Positions 8,282-16,612 of a stretch of DNA of 56,559 nt are shown piece by piece. The stretch is from an uncultured Pseudomonas sp. (lineage in GTDB: Bacteria > Pseudomonadota > Gammaproteobacteria > Pseudomonadales > Pseudomonadaceae). The translations under genes were made by a program, and so were the position numbers. Numbering within the stretch: position 1 is the stretch's first letter; each line of letters begins with the position of its first letter. The notes beneath the pieces were generated by a model. That model was not told where the DNA came from and ran no database searches. It saw nothing but the letters and a program-made list of their open reading frames with translations. The stretch lies in the NCBI RefSeq assembly GCF_946885955.1, contig NZ_CAMPHI010000037.1, forward strand, positions 1 through 56,559, read 5' to 3'.

Positions 8282-9673
8282 ATGGATGACCACGGACGCT
8301 CCAAGCCCACCGCCCCAACCTTGTACGCCCTCGACACCAATGTGCTGATCCACGATCCCAACGCGCTGCTGAATTTTCAGGAGCACCATGTCGCCATCCC
8401 GATGACCGTACTGGAGGAATTGGACAAGCTGAAAACCGGTAAGCAGGGCGTCGCCGCCGAATGCCGTCAGGCGATTCGTCTGATTGACAAGATTCTCGGC
8501 AGCGCGACACCGGAGGAAGTGGAGCTGGGTGTTCCTATCCAGCGCGACAAGAGTGGCCCCTGCGGTTACCTGTCGATCCTCATGAGCAAGAGCGGCGCAC
8601 CCATCACCTGGCTGCCGGACGATCTCAACGACAACAAGATCATCAACCAGCTGGTCGAGCTGAAATCGCGCCGGCCCGGCATGTCCGTGGTGCTGGTGAC
8701 CAAGGACATCAACATGCGCCTGAAGGCGCGCGCTTGTGGTATCGACTCGGAGGATTACCACACCGACCAGTTGGTCGACGACGTATCCCTGTTGTCCCAG
8801 GGTTATCACAACATGGAGGGCTCGTTCTGGGACCGTGTGAGCAAGGTCGAAACCCGCCAGGATCACGGCCGTACCTGGCACCGTGTGCAACTGATCGACA
8901 ACTTGCCGGCGGTGCACGTCAATGAGTTCATCATCGACGGGCAGGGCTTCGTCGGCTGGATCAAGGGCATTAACGAAGGCGAGCTGACGATCCTCGATCT
9001 GCACCAGGAGCCGCTGATGCATCAGGAGGCCTGGGGCCTGCGTCCCCGGGATGTGTATCAGTCGCTGGCGCTGTTCGCACTGCTCGACCCGGATATCCAC
9101 TTGGTCAACCTGTCCGGCGCCGCCGGCTCGGGGAAAACCATTCTGGCGTTGGCCGCCGCCATCGAGCAGACCATGGTCAGCAAGCGTTACCGGCGGATTA
9201 TCGCCACCCGCAGCGTGCAGGGGCTGGATCAGGAGATCGGCTTTCTGCCCGGCACCGAGGCGGAAAAAATGGAGCCCTGGCTCGGCGCCATTACCGACAA
9301 CCTCGAAGCGCTGCACATGGACGACGAGAACACCCACGGCAGCGTCGACTACATCCTGCAAAAGGTGCCGCTGCAGTTCAAATCCCTTAACTACATCCGC
9401 GGGCGTAGCTTCCAGCAGAGCCTGATCCTGATCGACGAATGCCAGAACCTCACCCCGCACCAGATGAAAACCATCATCACCCGCGCAGGCAGTGGTTCCA
9501 AAGTGGTGTGCCTGGGCAACCTGGCGCAGATCGATACCCCTTACCTGTCGGCGCCCAGCTCGGGCCTGACCTACCTCACGGAGCGCTTCAAGGACTTCGA
9601 GCACGGCGTGCATATCACCCTGCAAGGGGTACCGCGTTCGATCCTGGCGGAATACGCCGAAAGCCATATGTAA
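8282..9673 (+). CDS. PhoH family protein with PIN domain
   Basis: A 463-residue two-domain protein of the PhoH2/YlaK type. Residues about 15-150 form a PIN nuclease domain (YALDTNVLIHDP, later TKDINMRLKA), and residues about 255-455 form the PhoH P-loop ATPase with Walker A GAAGSGKT near residue 280 and Walker B LILIDECQN. PhoH2 proteins are described as RNA helicase/RNase enzymes; the cellular role in pseudomonads is not settled. The ATG at 8282 follows AAGGTGA. The gene stands alone and is closed by a strong terminator at 9690. Confidence 0.9.
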   Translation: MDDHGRSKPTAPTLYALDTNVLIHDPNALLNFQEHHVAIPMTVLEELDKLKTGKQGVAAECRQAIRLIDKILGSATPEEVELGVPIQRDKSGPCGYLSILMSKSGAPITWLPDDLNDNKIINQLVELKSRRPGMSVVLVTKDINMRLKARACGIDSEDYHTDQLVDDVSLLSQGYHNMEGSFWDRVSKVETRQDHGRTWHRVQLIDNLPAVHVNEFIIDGQGFVGWIKGINEGELTILDLHQEPLMHQEAWGLRPRDVYQSLALFALLDPDIHLVNLSGAAGSGKTILALAAAIEQTMVSKRYRRIIATRSVQGLDQEIGFLPGTEAEKMEPWLGAITDNLEALHMDDENTHGSVDYILQKVPLQFKSLNYIRGRSFQQSLILIDECQNLTPHQMKTIITRAGSGSKVVCLGNLAQIDTPYLSAPSSGLTYLTERFKDFEHGVHITLQGVPRSILAEYAESHM

Positions 9674-9689
9674 CCCCAACCTGCGTCCT

Positions 9690-9724
9690 GACCGCGCCGC
9701 CCACTTGGGCGGCGCGGTCGTTTT
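9690..9724 (+). terminator. Rho-independent terminator after phoH
   Basis: A perfect 13-base inverted repeat, GACCGCGCCGCCC at 9690-9702 and its complement at 9707-9719, with a four-base loop, followed by GTTTT. It ends the PhoH transcript just after the stop codon. Confidence 0.85.
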
Positions 9725-9808
9725 GGCGCGGCCGACGGCTATTGTCGGGTGCCGCAATCTGACCCCAGGGTTTACAATCGGGCATCCCTTTCCGAGAAGC
9801 CCCTGCCC

Positions 9809-10285
9809 ATGCTGACTCATCTCGATTCCCAAGGCCGCGCCCATATGGTCGATGTCACCGACAAGGCCAATAGTTTTCGCGAAGCCACCGCCGAAGCCCG
9901 GGTGCGCATGCGCCCTCAGACCCTGCAGATGATCGTGCAGGGCGAGCATCCCAAGGGCGATGTATTCGCCGTCGCGCGTATCGCCGGGATCCAGGCGGCG
10001 AAGAAAACTTCCGATCTGATTCCGTTGTGCCATCCGTTGATGTTGACCGGGGTCAAGGTCGAACTGGCGGCCGAAGGCGAGGATGCCGTGCATATCCGCG
10101 CCACCTGCAAGCTCAGCGGCCAGACCGGGGTCGAAATGGAAGCCCTGACCGCCGCCAGCGTTGCGGCGCTGACCATCTATGACATGTGCAAGGCGGTGGA
10201 TCGCGGCATGGTTATCGAAAACGTACGCCTGCTGGAGAAGCTCGGCGGCAAGAGCGGCCACTTCAAGGCCGAGGAGCAGGCATGA
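9809..10285 (+). CDS. moaC: Cyclic pyranopterin monophosphate synthase MoaC
   Basis: MoaC acts after MoaA in molybdenum cofactor synthesis, converting 3',8-cyclo-7,8-dihydro-GTP to cyclic pyranopterin monophosphate in the cytoplasm. The 158-residue product has the family hallmarks: HMVDVTDK near the N-terminus, [13 protein letters not shown] in the middle, [10 protein letters not shown], and [11 protein letters not shown] near the end. Length is normal. The ATG at 9809 gives the standard MoaC start; an upstream in-frame ATG at 9749 would add a non-conserved leader. It overlaps moaD by four bases and forms an operon with moaD and moaE. Confidence 0.95.
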   Translation: MLTHLDSQGRAHMVDVTDKANSFREATAEARVRMRPQTLQMIVQGEHPKGDVFAVARIAGIQAAKKTSDLIPLCHPLMLTGVKVELAAEGEDAVHIRATCKLSGQTGVEMEALTAASVAALTIYDMCKAVDRGMVIENVRLLEKLGGKSGHFKAEEQA

Positions 10286-10524
10286 TTCGTGTGCAGTATT
10301 TCGCCCGTTATCGCGAGACCCTGGGTCTGGATGACGAGCAAGTGAACGGCGAGTTCGCCACCCTGGAACAGCTGCGCCAGCACCTGGTCGGGCGCGGTGG
10401 GGTGTGGCAGGTGCTCGCCGAGCAGAATCTGATGTGCGCGCGCAACGAGGAGCTGTGCAGTCTCGCCGAGCCGTTGCAGGCCGATGACGAAGTGGCGTTC
10501 TTTCCAACCGTTACCGGCGGTTAA
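10282..10524 (+). CDS. moaD: Molybdopterin synthase small subunit MoaD
   Basis: An 80-residue ubiquitin-fold protein ending in the obligatory Gly-Gly (FFPTVTGG). That terminus is thiocarboxylated by MoeB and donates sulfur to cyclic pyranopterin monophosphate in the MoaD-MoaE synthase. The start ATG overlaps the moaC stop in an ATGA arrangement, indicating translational coupling. It is followed 48 bases later by moaE, its partner subunit. Confidence 0.94.
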   Translation: MIRVQYFARYRETLGLDDEQVNGEFATLEQLRQHLVGRGGVWQVLAEQNLMCARNEELCSLAEPLQADDEVAFFPTVTGG

Positions 10525-10535
10525 AGGCAGCATCA

Positions 10536-10559
10536 GTCGCGGCGAAAGCCCCTCCCACA
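10536..10559. repeat. REP-like half element between moaD and moaE
   Basis: The sequence GTCGCGGCGAAAGCCCCTCC followed by CACA resembles a single half of a Pseudomonas repetitive extragenic palindromic element. No opposing partner is present nearby, so it would be a solo copy. Confidence 0.35.
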
Positions 10560-10572
10560 CGAGAACATTTAC

Positions 10573-11028
10573 ATGAGTATTCGCGTCCAGGCTCAAGCCT
10601 TCGACCCCGGTCAGGAACTCAACGCCCTGCATGCCGCCAACCTGGGCATTGGCGCAGTGGTCAGCTTCGTTGGCTACGTGCGCGATTTCAACGAAGGCCG
10701 TGAAGTCGGTGGCATGTTCCTCGAGCATTTCCCCGGGATGACCGAGAAGGCCCTGGGTAAGATCGCCGTCGAGGCCGAGCAACGCTGGCCATTGCTGAAT
10801 ATCGAGATCATCCACCGCGTTGGGCGGCTCGAGCCGGGCGAGCCGATCGTCTTCGTCGGCACCAGCAGCGCGCACCGCCAGGCGGCGTTCGACGCCTGCA
10901 ACTTCATCATGGATTACCTGAAAACCCGCGCACCCTTCTGGAAGAAGGAAGACACCGCCGAAGGCCCGCGTTGGGTCGAGGGCCGCTGCAGCGATCAGGC
11001 CGCGGCCGAGCGCTGGCGGAAACCCTGA
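10573..11028 (+). CDS. moaE: Molybdopterin synthase catalytic subunit MoaE
   Basis: The 151-residue large subunit of molybdopterin synthase inserts two sulfurs from MoaD into cyclic pyranopterin monophosphate. Recognisable family features are VVSFVGYVRDFN, FLEHFPGMTEKAL, HRVGRLEPGEPIVFVG, AHRQAAFDACNFIMDYLKTRAPFWKKE (read across residues 95-125) with the catalytic Lys residues in the last motif. Length is normal. It completes a moaC-moaD-moaE operon. Confidence 0.95.
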   Translation: MSIRVQAQAFDPGQELNALHAANLGIGAVVSFVGYVRDFNEGREVGGMFLEHFPGMTEKALGKIAVEAEQRWPLLNIEIIHRVGRLEPGEPIVFVGTSSAHRQAAFDACNFIMDYLKTRAPFWKKEDTAEGPRWVEGRCSDQAAAERWRKP

Positions 11029-11309
11029 CGCCGCTCGCGCGGCGCCTCCCCATACTCTGAAAGTGGCCCGCCGTTATCCATGGCGGCGCCGACTTGTGCC
11101 CGGTTGACGATTTGTACATTAAAGTCCAGTATGGATTTTAATTACAAAAAAAGAGACCGGCAGATGTTCCTCTCGCTCTGCAACAAGGCAATCGCTTCCC
11201 TTGCGCATGCGCACCCAGCGTGCGTCTGCGCTTCTATCTCCGCCTCAATCGCCGGCGTCCCGATAGCGGGCTCGCGCGGGCAATCACTCCCAACGCAGGA
11301 AACAACGCC

Positions 11310-12086
11310 ATGAAGAAGCTCGTCTTGTTGAGCGGTATCGCTCTGAGTTTGATCGCCGCCCACCTGTTCGCCGCCGAGAAACCGCTGCGTCTGGGGATAG
11401 AAGCGGCTTATCCGCCTTTCGCCTACAAAGAATCGAATGGCGAAATTGCCGGTTTCGATGTGGATATCGGCAATGCGCTGTGCGCCGAGATGAAGGCCGA
11501 TTGCCAGTGGGTCGAGCAGGAGTTCGATGGTCTGATTCCCTCGCTGAAGGTGAAGAAGATCGACGCCATCCTCTCATCCATGACCATTACCGAGGAACGG
11601 CGCAAATCGGTGGACTTCACCCAAAAGTACTACTACAGCCCGGCGCGTCTGGTGATGAAGGAAGGCAGCAGCGTTGCCGATGACTTCAGCAACCTCAAAG
11701 GCATGCGCATCGGCGTGCAACGTTCGACCACCACCGACAGGTTCGCCAGTAAGGTGCTGGCTGAGAAGGGCGTCGAAGTGGTGCGCTACAGCTCGCAGAA
11801 CGAAATCTACCTGGACCTGATTTCCGGCCGTTTGCAGGGCATCCTGGCGGACGTCATCCCGGTCGACGAGGGCTTCCTGAAAACCGATAACGGTAAGGGC
11901 TTCGCCTTTGTCGGCCCGAGTTTCACCGACCCCAAATTCTTCGGTGAGGGCGCTGGCATCGCAGTGCGCAAGGGCGATAGTGAGCTGCTCGGCAAGCTTA
12001 ATGACGCCATCCAGGCGATCCGCGCCAATGGTGAATACCAGAGGATTCAGAGCAAGTACTTCGACTTCGATATTTACGGTGACTGA
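11310..12086 (+). CDS. Periplasmic amino-acid binding protein (family 3, Lys/Arg/His-like)
   Basis: A 258-residue secreted binding protein of the polar amino-acid family 3 type. It has a signal peptide ([22 protein letters not shown], read across residues 1-22), then the family start [27 protein letters not shown], and the [20 protein letters not shown] hinge region. These features fit HisJ/ArgT/ArtJ-like proteins that feed basic amino acids or opines to an ABC permease. No permease gene is adjacent, so this is an orphan binding protein. The ATG at 11310 has AGGAAA upstream and places the signal peptide correctly; a longer frame from 11220 does not look like protein. A shared terminator follows. 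Confidence 0.88.
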   Translation: MKKLVLLSGIALSLIAAHLFAAEKPLRLGIEAAYPPFAYKESNGEIAGFDVDIGNALCAEMKADCQWVEQEFDGLIPSLKVKKIDAILSSMTITEERRKSVDFTQKYYYSPARLVMKEGSSVADDFSNLKGMRIGVQRSTTTDRFASKVLAEKGVEVVRYSSQNEIYLDLISGRLQGILADVIPVDEGFLKTDNGKGFAFVGPSFTDPKFFGEGAGIAVRKGDSELLGKLNDAIQAIRANGEYQRIQSKYFDFDIYGD

Positions 12087-12098
12087 CCCCGTGCTCAT

Positions 12099-12127
12099 GA
12101 CAAAACCGCAGCGGCTGCGGTTTTGTC
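12099..12127. terminator. Bidirectional terminator between convergent genes
   Basis: A 14-base inverted repeat, GACAAAACCGCAGC at 12099-12112 and its complement at 12114-12127, has A-rich and T-rich arms, so it can end transcription in both directions. It serves the binding-protein gene on the + strand and the diguanylate cyclase on the - strand; the latter's stop codon overlaps its right edge. Confidence 0.82.
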
Positions 12128-13295
12128 AGGTTGCCTCGGCGCCTTCAATGCGGTTGCGGCCGCTGTGCTTGGCGCGGTACAGCGCTCGGTCGCAGGCCGC
12201 ATAGAGGCTTTCGTAATTGCTCGATTGGCCCGCGCTGAGGCTGCTCAGACCGATGCTGACGGTGACTTCCACCGGCTGGCCGTCGACTTCCTTCAATTCC
12301 GCCTCCATCAACTGGCGCAGTTTTTCGGCGATGCGCAGCCCGTGTTCGCGCGCGCAATCGGTCAACAGCAGAACGAACTCCTCGCCGCCCAGACGCGCCA
12401 GGCTGTCGATGCTGCGTATCTGGCTGCTGAGTAACACGGCGGCACGTTTGATCACCGCATCGCCAAGCGGGTGACCGAAGCGATCGTTGACCGCCTTGAA
12501 GTGATCGAGGTCGAGTATCAGCAAGCACAACGGTTGCCGACTACGTTGACTGCGCAGCAGCTCACGCTCGACGATCGCGCCGAATGCGCGGCGGTTGAGC
12601 AGGCCGCTCAAGGGGTCGTGTTCGGCGAGGTAGCAGAGTTTGCGATTCTGCTCCTCCAGCAGCAGCTGCTGGGCCTGCAGGCGCTGCTTCTGGGTATTGA
12701 TCTGCACGAAGTTGCGCCACTGCAACCAGGCCAGTATCAGGCCGATCGCGCAGGCCGAACCTCCGTTGACCTGGTTGCTCAACAGCAGCGCCGGGTTGCT
12801 CTGAGTCAGTTGCATGCCGATCAGAAACAGCAGCAGGGCGGCGCCGAACAGCCAAAGTGCGGACAGCGGACGGTGTAGAAACACCAGCGCAACCAGGGTG
12901 CAGCCGGTCAATAGAGGGGTGATATTACTGGTCACCAATTGATCGATGGCGCTGACCAGGGCGGCGAAGCCCAGGGTACCGATGACCGCAGTGGTGACGC
13001 AGGCCTGACGCAGCCGTAGCGAGTCAGGCCGGCGACTGAGCCGCCAGGCGACCAGGCCCAGCAGGCTGAAGAACACCAACATGCCGGCGTGCGCCGCAAG
13101 AATGCCCTGGCGCCATAGCGCCTCGCTGGTTGAAGCCGGTTGGCGCTGCCAGAACACCCACAGATGAATCAGGTTGATCGGCGGAATCAAGGGGGCGGCA
13201 AACAGCAGGCGTCGCATATTCTGCTCGAGCAACTGGGGCGCAAAGGCCCGGTTCTTCTCGATCATCGCCTGCCAGCCAATACGCCAAGCGCGCAA
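12126..13295 (-). CDS. Membrane-bound diguanylate cyclase (GGDEF)
   Basis: A 389-residue protein with about six hydrophobic segments in the first 190 residues, a short coiled-coil linker, and a C-terminal GGDEF domain. The active site is GGEEF (LARLGGEEFVLLL), preceded by RSID five residues upstream, which is the RxxD inhibitory I-site. It should therefore make cyclic di-GMP from two GTP and be feedback-inhibited. LDLDHFKAVNDRFGH, a metal-binding motif, is intact. No named sensor domain is apparent in the membrane part. The TTG start at 13295 has GGGGAG eight bases upstream; an ATG at 13265 is an alternative ten codons inside. Confidence 0.88.
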   Translation of the reverse strand: MRAWRIGWQAMIEKNRAFAPQLLEQNMRRLLFAAPLIPPINLIHLWVFWQRQPASTSEALWRQGILAAHAGMLVFFSLLGLVAWRLSRRPDSLRLRQACVTTAVIGTLGFAALVSAIDQLVTSNITPLLTGCTLVALVFLHRPLSALWLFGAALLLFLIGMQLTQSNPALLLSNQVNGGSACAIGLILAWLQWRNFVQINTQKQRLQAQQLLLEEQNRKLCYLAEHDPLSGLLNRRAFGAIVERELLRSQRSRQPLCLLILDLDHFKAVNDRFGHPLGDAVIKRAAVLLSSQIRSIDSLARLGGEEFVLLLTDCAREHGLRIAEKLRQLMEAELKEVDGQPVEVTVSIGLSSLSAGQSSNYESLYAACDRALYRAKHSGRNRIEGAEAT

Positions 13296-13605
13296 TTGCG
13301 GTAACTCCCCATCGGTACTGGTGCCGGAGCGCCCGTATCCTGTGTACAGAGCTGAGGATCAGCTCTTTGGATCAAACGTTACACAAAATTTTTCCGCTGG
13401 GCGATTGGCCATTGAGCGTAGACAGGCGAAATCGCCTTGCCCCCCGTTCCAATAGCTTGCCGCAGGGGGGGGCATTCGCCCTGGGACCGCGGTTTTCCGG
13501 TCGACCGGCCTTGGCTGCTGTTGTATACCTTGGCGGGCGAGGCAAAGCCGGGAGATAGCCGGCCATGCGCGCACTTCCGATTTTTGCCGCAGGGAGGCAA
13601 ACACC
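13296..13605. other. Divergent promoter region, DGC and dinB-like genes
   Basis: About 310 bases between divergent genes. It contains a perfect eight-base inverted repeat with a three-base loop at 13348-13366 (AGAGCTGA and its complement). This lies in the presumed 5' leader of the cyclase and could be an operator or RNA hairpin. AGGGAGG at 13591-13597 is the ribosome site for the GTG start at 13606. I see no certain promoter. Confidence 0.4.
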
Positions 13606-14115
13606 GTGCTCGATATCAATCTGCTCGTTCAATACAAGGCCTGGGCCAACGACCTCACCTTTGCTGCGCTCAACGCTCTGGCGCCAGGCGAGGCGACCAA
13701 GCAGCGACCGACCCGTTTCGGCAGCATGCTGCATACGCTCAACCACGTGTATGTGATCGATGCGATCTTCAAGGCCCACCTGCTGGGCGAAGCGCATGGA
13801 TATACCGCGCGCAATACCCCGGAGCATCCCCCGCTCGACGAACTGTGGGAGGCGCAGGCCGCAATGGACCGCTGGTATATCGACTACACGCGCTCGACCA
13901 CGGATGCGCAACTGGCCGAGCTGGTGGAATTCGCTTTTGTCGACGGCGGCCAGGGCTGTATGTCGCGCCTGGAAATGCTGATGCACGTGGTCAACCACGG
14001 CACCTATCACCGGGGCTTCGTCGGCGATCTGATGTACCAGGTGCCGGCCATGCTGCCGGCTAACGATCTGCCGGTATTCCTGCGGGAGCGGACACGCGTC
14101 GCGGCCGACGTATAG
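13606..14115 (+). CDS. DinB-family (YfiT-like) four-helix protein
   Basis: The 169-residue product fits the DinB/DUF664 fold. NLLVQYKAWAND starts the first helix, LNHVYVIDAIFKAH carries the first metal histidine, and MLMHVVNHGTYHRGFVGDLM carries the last two, giving the three-histidine metal site of the superfamily. Members are metal-dependent enzymes or thiol transferases of varied, usually unknown, substrate. The GTG start at 13606 is supported by a strong AGGGAGG eight bases upstream. No functional partner is evident nearby. Confidence 0.82.
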   Translation: MLDINLLVQYKAWANDLTFAALNALAPGEATKQRPTRFGSMLHTLNHVYVIDAIFKAHLLGEAHGYTARNTPEHPPLDELWEAQAAMDRWYIDYTRSTTDAQLAELVEFAFVDGGQGCMSRLEMLMHVVNHGTYHRGFVGDLMYQVPAMLPANDLPVFLRERTRVAADV

Positions 14116-14291
14116 TCGGCCACGTAGCCCACGAGCGGACAAAATCTACGGTTCATACAGAACATGGCGGGTGCGGAGGCAAACCCGGCCCTCTTGCCGC
14201 TGGCCTTCTGGCCCGGCCGCCGTCGCTGCCACCCCAGAGCGCGCATGCCGGACAGGTTGCAGTGAGGGCCATTTGCCGCGCGCCTGGCAAC

Positions 14292-14369
14292 TATCCGGCG
14301 GCCAAGCGCGCACGCGACGCCATGATGGGAATGACCAAGATCGACATCGAAGCGGCGTTGAAGGGGTAG
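14292..14369 (+). pseudogene. 3' remnant of a VOC/PhnB-like gene
   Basis: In one frame this stretch reads YPAAKRARDAMMGMTKIDIE and ends with AALKG and a stop. It resembles the C-terminal helix of the PhnB-like VOC family (3-demethylubiquinone-9 3-methyltransferase type), where an 'AMxxMxKIDIAAL' ending is common. The upstream frame does not continue as that family, so only the tail of the gene survives. The call rests on about 25 residues. Confidence 0.35.
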
Positions 14370-14788
14370 CCGGCGATATCAGGGATTGGAGGCTCGCCGC
14401 TGCTGAGCACAGAGGCTGGGCCAACATTGCGCAGTCGACAGATATCGACCTGATCGCAACCGTTCGGCGACCTCAAACTCGCGGCTTGTCGCCGCTTGCT
14501 TCGCTGTGATGGGGGCGTTCGAAAAGGTATGGCTATTAGCCATAAAAATACTTGTGGCTGAAGGCGCTGTCGGCTAGCGTTCAAACAACGCAATGAAGCA
14601 CCCCGCAGGCTGGATGCCAGTTACCTTCCTTCCTGTTTGGCATTTACAAAAAAACGCAGCGACCTTTCGTCGATGGCTGAGCAAGGCGCGGTTCGTTTCC
14701 CTATTACTTTGGTCCTGTAGATTCAAAGGCAGAGCGAACAAGGTATATCGACTCAATATTGGATTTATGTGCAGTGCTAATAACGCGG

Positions 14789-14811
14789 AAAATGCGGAAG
14801 CCAAGCGAATA
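14789..14811 (+). repeat. 23-base repeat shared with the sbcDC insertion
   Basis: This sequence occurs again at 47258-47280 with a single G/A difference; the shared core includes GAAGCCAAGCGAATA. Both copies lie on the + strand just upstream of AT-rich + strand genes. The 47-kb copy sits in the region expected to hold an integron attI site. Confidence 0.6.
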
Positions 14812-14933
14812 ATGAACCCTAACCACCGGCTCGAGCCGACCTTCGATTCACTGCGCGCCACTTCGGCCGCTCAATCGGGAGGTTATATTAGTTTTTCGGT
14901 ATCGCAGTGGCGCCAAAAAGAAAGGACTACTTC

Positions 14934-15338
14934 GTGAGAATAATTGCACCGCTATCTATGTTACTTACTCTAACTGCGTGTCAGACCCCGCTCGCAGATC
15001 AAGAGTCTTCGTATGCGCCAATATATGAAAGGCACATATCTGACTTGGATGATGAAAGGTACTCGAATGTATCCTCTGAAATAGAAGCTTCGAGAATTCA
15101 TTTCTGCCAATCATCAATAATTCAAAATTGCCTATCTGCTACCGTGGATGAGTGTGTGAAAATACATAGAAAGGAAACTTATCTTTGTAATGAGAAATTT
15201 GTCGCCGCTTACGGCGAGTCCACTGAGAAGCATAAGGTTTTTGCAGCCAGTTATGTAGAAGGTTGTACATTAGGTAGCATGGTTAAATATGGGAAGAAAG
15301 GGCCGCAGAGTACTATGCAATGCCTGAAAAATAATTAA
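14934..15338 (+). CDS. Small lipoprotein, unknown function
   Basis: A 134-residue product beginning VRIIAPLSMLLTLTACQTPL. The LTAC lipobox fits a lipoprotein signal cleaved before Cys 16. The mature part is acidic and contains five further cysteines, among them FCQSS, NCLSATVDEC and YLCNEK, which suggests disulfides in the periplasm. The GTG at 14934 follows AAAGGA and puts the signal peptide at the N-terminus. An earlier ATG at 14907 would add charged residues in front of it. The gene is clearly more AT-rich than the core genes. I do not recognise the family. It heads an accessory cluster of five genes. Confidence 0.66.
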   Translation: MRIIAPLSMLLTLTACQTPLADQESSYAPIYERHISDLDDERYSNVSSEIEASRIHFCQSSIIQNCLSATVDECVKIHRKETYLCNEKFVAAYGESTEKHKVFAASYVEGCTLGSMVKYGKKGPQSTMQCLKNN

Positions 15339-15365
15339 AATAATAATAAATTGGATGGTTCAATA

Positions 15366-15671
15366 GTGAAATTCGAGTGGTATGCGCGAGAGCAGGAATT
15401 TCAATCAGTACTCGGGCGAGGTATAAAGATTTTTGTCGTTTATGTATGTATGGTTTCGGTATTTGTGCTGGTATGGCCATCCATGAATAGGTGGGTGAAT
15501 ACTATATGTGTAGTAAGCACGGTTTTCTGGGTGCTTCTTTATTTTACGGTAAAAAGCTATATATTAAGGTGCCCAAAATGCAACCATTCGCCATTTTCTC
15601 TTGGTAGCAAAGTCCCTGTATTTGGCATTGCTAGAAAGAATTGTCTATGGTGTGGGTGTAACTTAAAATGA
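15366..15671 (+). CDS. Small membrane protein with zinc-ribbon tail, unknown function
   Basis: The roughly 101-residue product has two hydrophobic helices (about residues 20-40 and 48-65), followed by a cytoplasmic tail with CPKCNH and later CLWCGC, the spacing of a small zinc ribbon. I do not recognise the family. The GTG at 15366 is a guess, because the ribosome site is weak; a TTG at 15351 would add five residues. It lies 27 bases after the lipoprotein gene, is similarly AT-rich, and probably shares its transcript. Confidence 0.5.
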   Translation: MKFEWYAREQEFQSVLGRGIKIFVVYVCMVSVFVLVWPSMNRWVNTICVVSTVFWVLLYFTVKSYILRCPKCNHSPFSLGSKVPVFGIARKNCLWCGCNLK

Positions 15672-15783
15672 ACATATTTCTACTTGGTAAGGTGCGCTAG
15701 TTATAGAAGTCGAATTGATCTGGTTTCGTTGTTCGTAAAGCTAATATTATCGCAATCTTAGTTGTCATAAGGAGAATTAATAG

Positions 15784-16452
15784 ATGTCGGAAGATAAAGG
15801 TAATTTTATAAATTCAGACTCGCTTATCAGGTGGGTGAGATATTTTTTGTTTGCACAAATTATCGTTGCGGTGGTTTCCCTAGCCTCAGGGGCCATGGAG
15901 TATCAATTGTTGAGCGCGTATGAGAATGGAATTTATACATCGCATGGGCAGGCTGTCGCCGATGGAGAAGCTAATGATGCAAGACAAGCTATTATCGCTA
16001 TGGTGTATCTCGCCGTTTCTATTGTTTCGGGTATAGTGATTCTTAAGTGGATTTATCGTGCAAATTACAATGCAAGGCAGCTTGGAGCCAAGGGCATGGA
16101 GTTTACTCCTGGCTGGTCTATCGGGTGGTACTTTATCCCAGTAGCTACGTTATGGAAGCCCTACCAGGCAATGAAAGAAATCTGGAAAGCTAGTAGTGAT
16201 CCAGGTAATTGGAAGGAAGCCAAGGTAAGTGCAATCCTGCCTTGGTGGTGGTTTTTTTGGTTGGCAACTAACTTTATCGGGCAAGCGGTATTTCGTATAT
16301 CACTCTCTGCTAAAGATATACCAGAGCTACAGACGGCAAATATTTTGTACCAAATATCCGATGTGGCTGCGATATTCTTGGCTTTTATTACGTTGCTCTT
16401 GGTTAACGGTGTATATAAATCTCAAGCTTTTCATGCGAGTAATGACAGCTAG
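15784..16452 (+). CDS. DUF4328 membrane protein
   Basis: A 222-residue integral membrane protein with about five hydrophobic segments. The region YRANYNARQLGAKGMEFTPG followed by WSIGWYFIPVATLWKPYQAMKE is the signature of DUF4328 proteins, as is the later WWWFFWL. The function of the family is unknown. The ATG at 15784 has AAGGAG nine bases upstream. The gene is AT-rich, like its two upstream neighbours, and unlike the GC-rich genes on either side of the cluster. Confidence 0.8.
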   Translation: MSEDKGNFINSDSLIRWVRYFLFAQIIVAVVSLASGAMEYQLLSAYENGIYTSHGQAVADGEANDARQAIIAMVYLAVSIVSGIVILKWIYRANYNARQLGAKGMEFTPGWSIGWYFIPVATLWKPYQAMKEIWKASSDPGNWKEAKVSAILPWWWFFWLATNFIGQAVFRISLSAKDIPELQTANILYQISDVAAIFLAFITLLLVNGVYKSQAFHASNDS

Positions 16453-16612
16453 CAGGTCAAGGTGCATGGACGCATAAAGCTGAGCCGGTGTTTTATGTGG
16501 TAAGTCCTGGTGATTCGTTACCTTGGCACTAACGATAGAGGGTAGGCCACGATTGATTTTGCTTCGGCGTGATCATTCAAATCCCAAGTCATACCCCACA
16601 AGGAATGTATCA

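Larger units (their letters stand above)
14116..14933. other. Gene-poor junction before the accessory cluster
   Basis: More than 800 bases without an intact gene. It contains a probable 3' remnant of a VOC-family gene (14292-14369) and a 23-base sequence shared with the integron relic at 47258 (14789-14811). Composition shifts from GC-rich to AT-rich from about 14.6 kb onward. The open frames here have no convincing ribosome site or recognisable protein, so I treat them as chance. The stretch looks like the boundary of imported DNA. Confidence 0.5.

Noticed and set aside
8198..10507. A 769-codon open frame on the - strand across phoH and moaC/D
   Set aside because: It lies opposite well-recognised genes, its translation is low-complexity and His/Arg-rich, and it matches no family; a GC-rich antisense shadow.
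14102..14121. Inverted repeat GGCCGAC/GTCGGCC at the dinB stop as a terminator
   Set aside because: Stem is short and no T-run follows.
14593..14937. A 114-codon frame upstream of the lipoprotein gene
   Set aside because: No ribosome site or recognisable family, and it overlaps the repeat shared with 47.3 kb; probably not a gene.
16453..16612. Possible attC site after the DUF4328 gene
   Set aside because: CACTAACGATAG near 16527 hints at a simple site but no matching left half or stem could be found.
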